From Chthoniobacter sp. (GTDB lineage: Bacteria > Verrucomicrobiota > Verrucomicrobiia > Chthoniobacterales > Chthoniobacteraceae), in contig JANXWQ010000395.1 in NCBI GenBank assembly GCA_025351065.1, positions 1 to 15,429 on the forward strand: a stretch of 15,429 bases of DNA, given 5' to 3'. Each line of letters starts with the position of its first letter. Position 1 is the first letter of the stretch. Position numbers and translations under genes: made by a program. Shown here in pieces: positions 14,969 to 15,429 of this stretch. The notes below the pieces were generated by a model that was not told where the DNA came from, made no database searches, and saw only the letters and a program-made list of their open reading frames with translations.

Positions 14969-15429
14969 TCACGAGCCCAAGGCATGTTCCGAAACAATCG
15001 CGTCGAACTCTTCCGGGATACTGTCGAGCCGTGCTTTGAGCTTGCGCCGCTCGGCATAGAGTTTCGTCAGTTGCTCCGCCATTTTGTGCTGAACCTCCAG
15101 TGGGGGCAGCGGCAGCGTGGTGCGGAAAAAATCGCCCGGTGATACGCGCGGCAAAGCGGCACCGCTTTGCAATCGCGCCAATTGCTTTGCAATTTCGTTG
15201 GACGCCAGCAACGCACGGAGCACAACCGGCAGAATCCTGTCGCGGTTTGGCTTTAGGACGATGAATTCAGTCGAACACAGGCCGGCGGAGAATTCGTCGG
15301 CAGCGAGAAATACTTTGCGCAGGTAAGAACGGAGCCGTCCGTAGAGCACGTAATCGGCAGCGAAAACTTTTGAGCGCGATTTGATTTCGTGCCGCGCGCG
15401 TTTTTGCAGGCCCACCGGGTCGCCAGTCA
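14969..15429 (-). CDS. Type I restriction specificity-like (HsdS) C-terminal part, partial at right edge
   Basis: The C-terminal 152 residues of a target-recognition protein. The frame is open through the window end, so the gene continues to the right. VLYGRLRSYLRKVFLA and FSAGLCSTEFIVLKP are typical of the second half of an HsdS target-recognition domain. GAALPRVSPGDFFRTTLPLP with PLEVQHKMAEQL is the conserved hinge into the long helix that spaces the two recognition domains. The rest is a charged helical tail, ERRKLKARLDSIPEEFDAIV and SEHALGS. It could belong to a stand-alone HsdS or to a fused methyltransferase-specificity protein (type IIG or BREX-like); the missing N-terminal part would decide. 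The in-frame GTG at 15415 is not a convincing start, because the HsdS-like sequence continues before it (TGDPVGLQKRAR). Confidence 0.82.
   Translation of the reverse strand, partial: TGDPVGLQKRARHEIKSRSKVFAADYVLYGRLRSYLRKVFLAADEFSAGLCSTEFIVLKPNRDRILPVVLRALLASNEIAKQLARLQSGAALPRVSPGDFFRTTLPLPPLEVQHKMAEQLTKLYAERRKLKARLDSIPEEFDAIVSEHALGS

Noticed and set aside
1..15429. CRISPR arrays, tRNA or rRNA genes
   Set aside because: No regularly spaced direct repeats, no cloverleaf-like stretch and no rRNA-like sequence was noticed in reading both strands.

Overview
The window is about 15.4 kb of GC-rich bacterial DNA with long shadow frames opposite the real genes. It most likely comes from the Verrucomicrobiota. 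Pointers are a multi-DUF cytochrome c protein (DUF1587/1592/1588/1585 type), a GH140 apiosidase-like enzyme, an alginate-export-type porin tied to a nitrate-type transporter, weak Shine-Dalgarno signals, and REP-like intergenic repeats. The assignment is inferred from gene content. No rRNA, tRNA or CRISPR array was seen.

Layout. (1) 12-1601, minus: a GH57 glycogen branching enzyme, downstream of a LysR regulator (1669-2574, minus). (2) 2692-7389, plus: a nitrate-type ABC import operon divergent from the LysR gene. Its ancestral order can be read as a cytoplasmic NasS/NrtA-like sensor, a Tat-exported NrtA-like binding protein, an NrtB permease, two ATPases and an outer-membrane porin. Only the binding protein, the first ATPase and the porin are intact. 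The sensor has lost its middle, the permease survives as its last 27 codons, and the second ATPase stops just before its Walker A motif. Related short inverted repeats sit at the permease and second-ATPase break points. (3) 7713-11636: two secreted carbohydrate-active enzymes, GH140-like (plus) and LamG+GH32-like (minus). Between them lies a decayed gene fragment interrupted by a REP-like hairpin. (4) 11924-13933, plus: a large exported cytochrome c protein of the PSD/DUF1592 group, without its usual DUF1552 neighbour. (5) 14123-15429: a possible restriction or defence locus, with a PD-(D/E)XK-nuclease-like protein carrying a Cys cluster, convergent with the C-terminal part of a type I specificity (HsdS-like) protein that runs off the right edge.

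The main features of interest are the broken nitrate transport operon with repeats at its break points, and the unrecognised nuclease-like protein beside the HsdS-like gene. Several genes in this short window are broken while their neighbours are intact. That can mean real decay by small deletions or a faulty metagenomic assembly, and sequence alone cannot decide between them.
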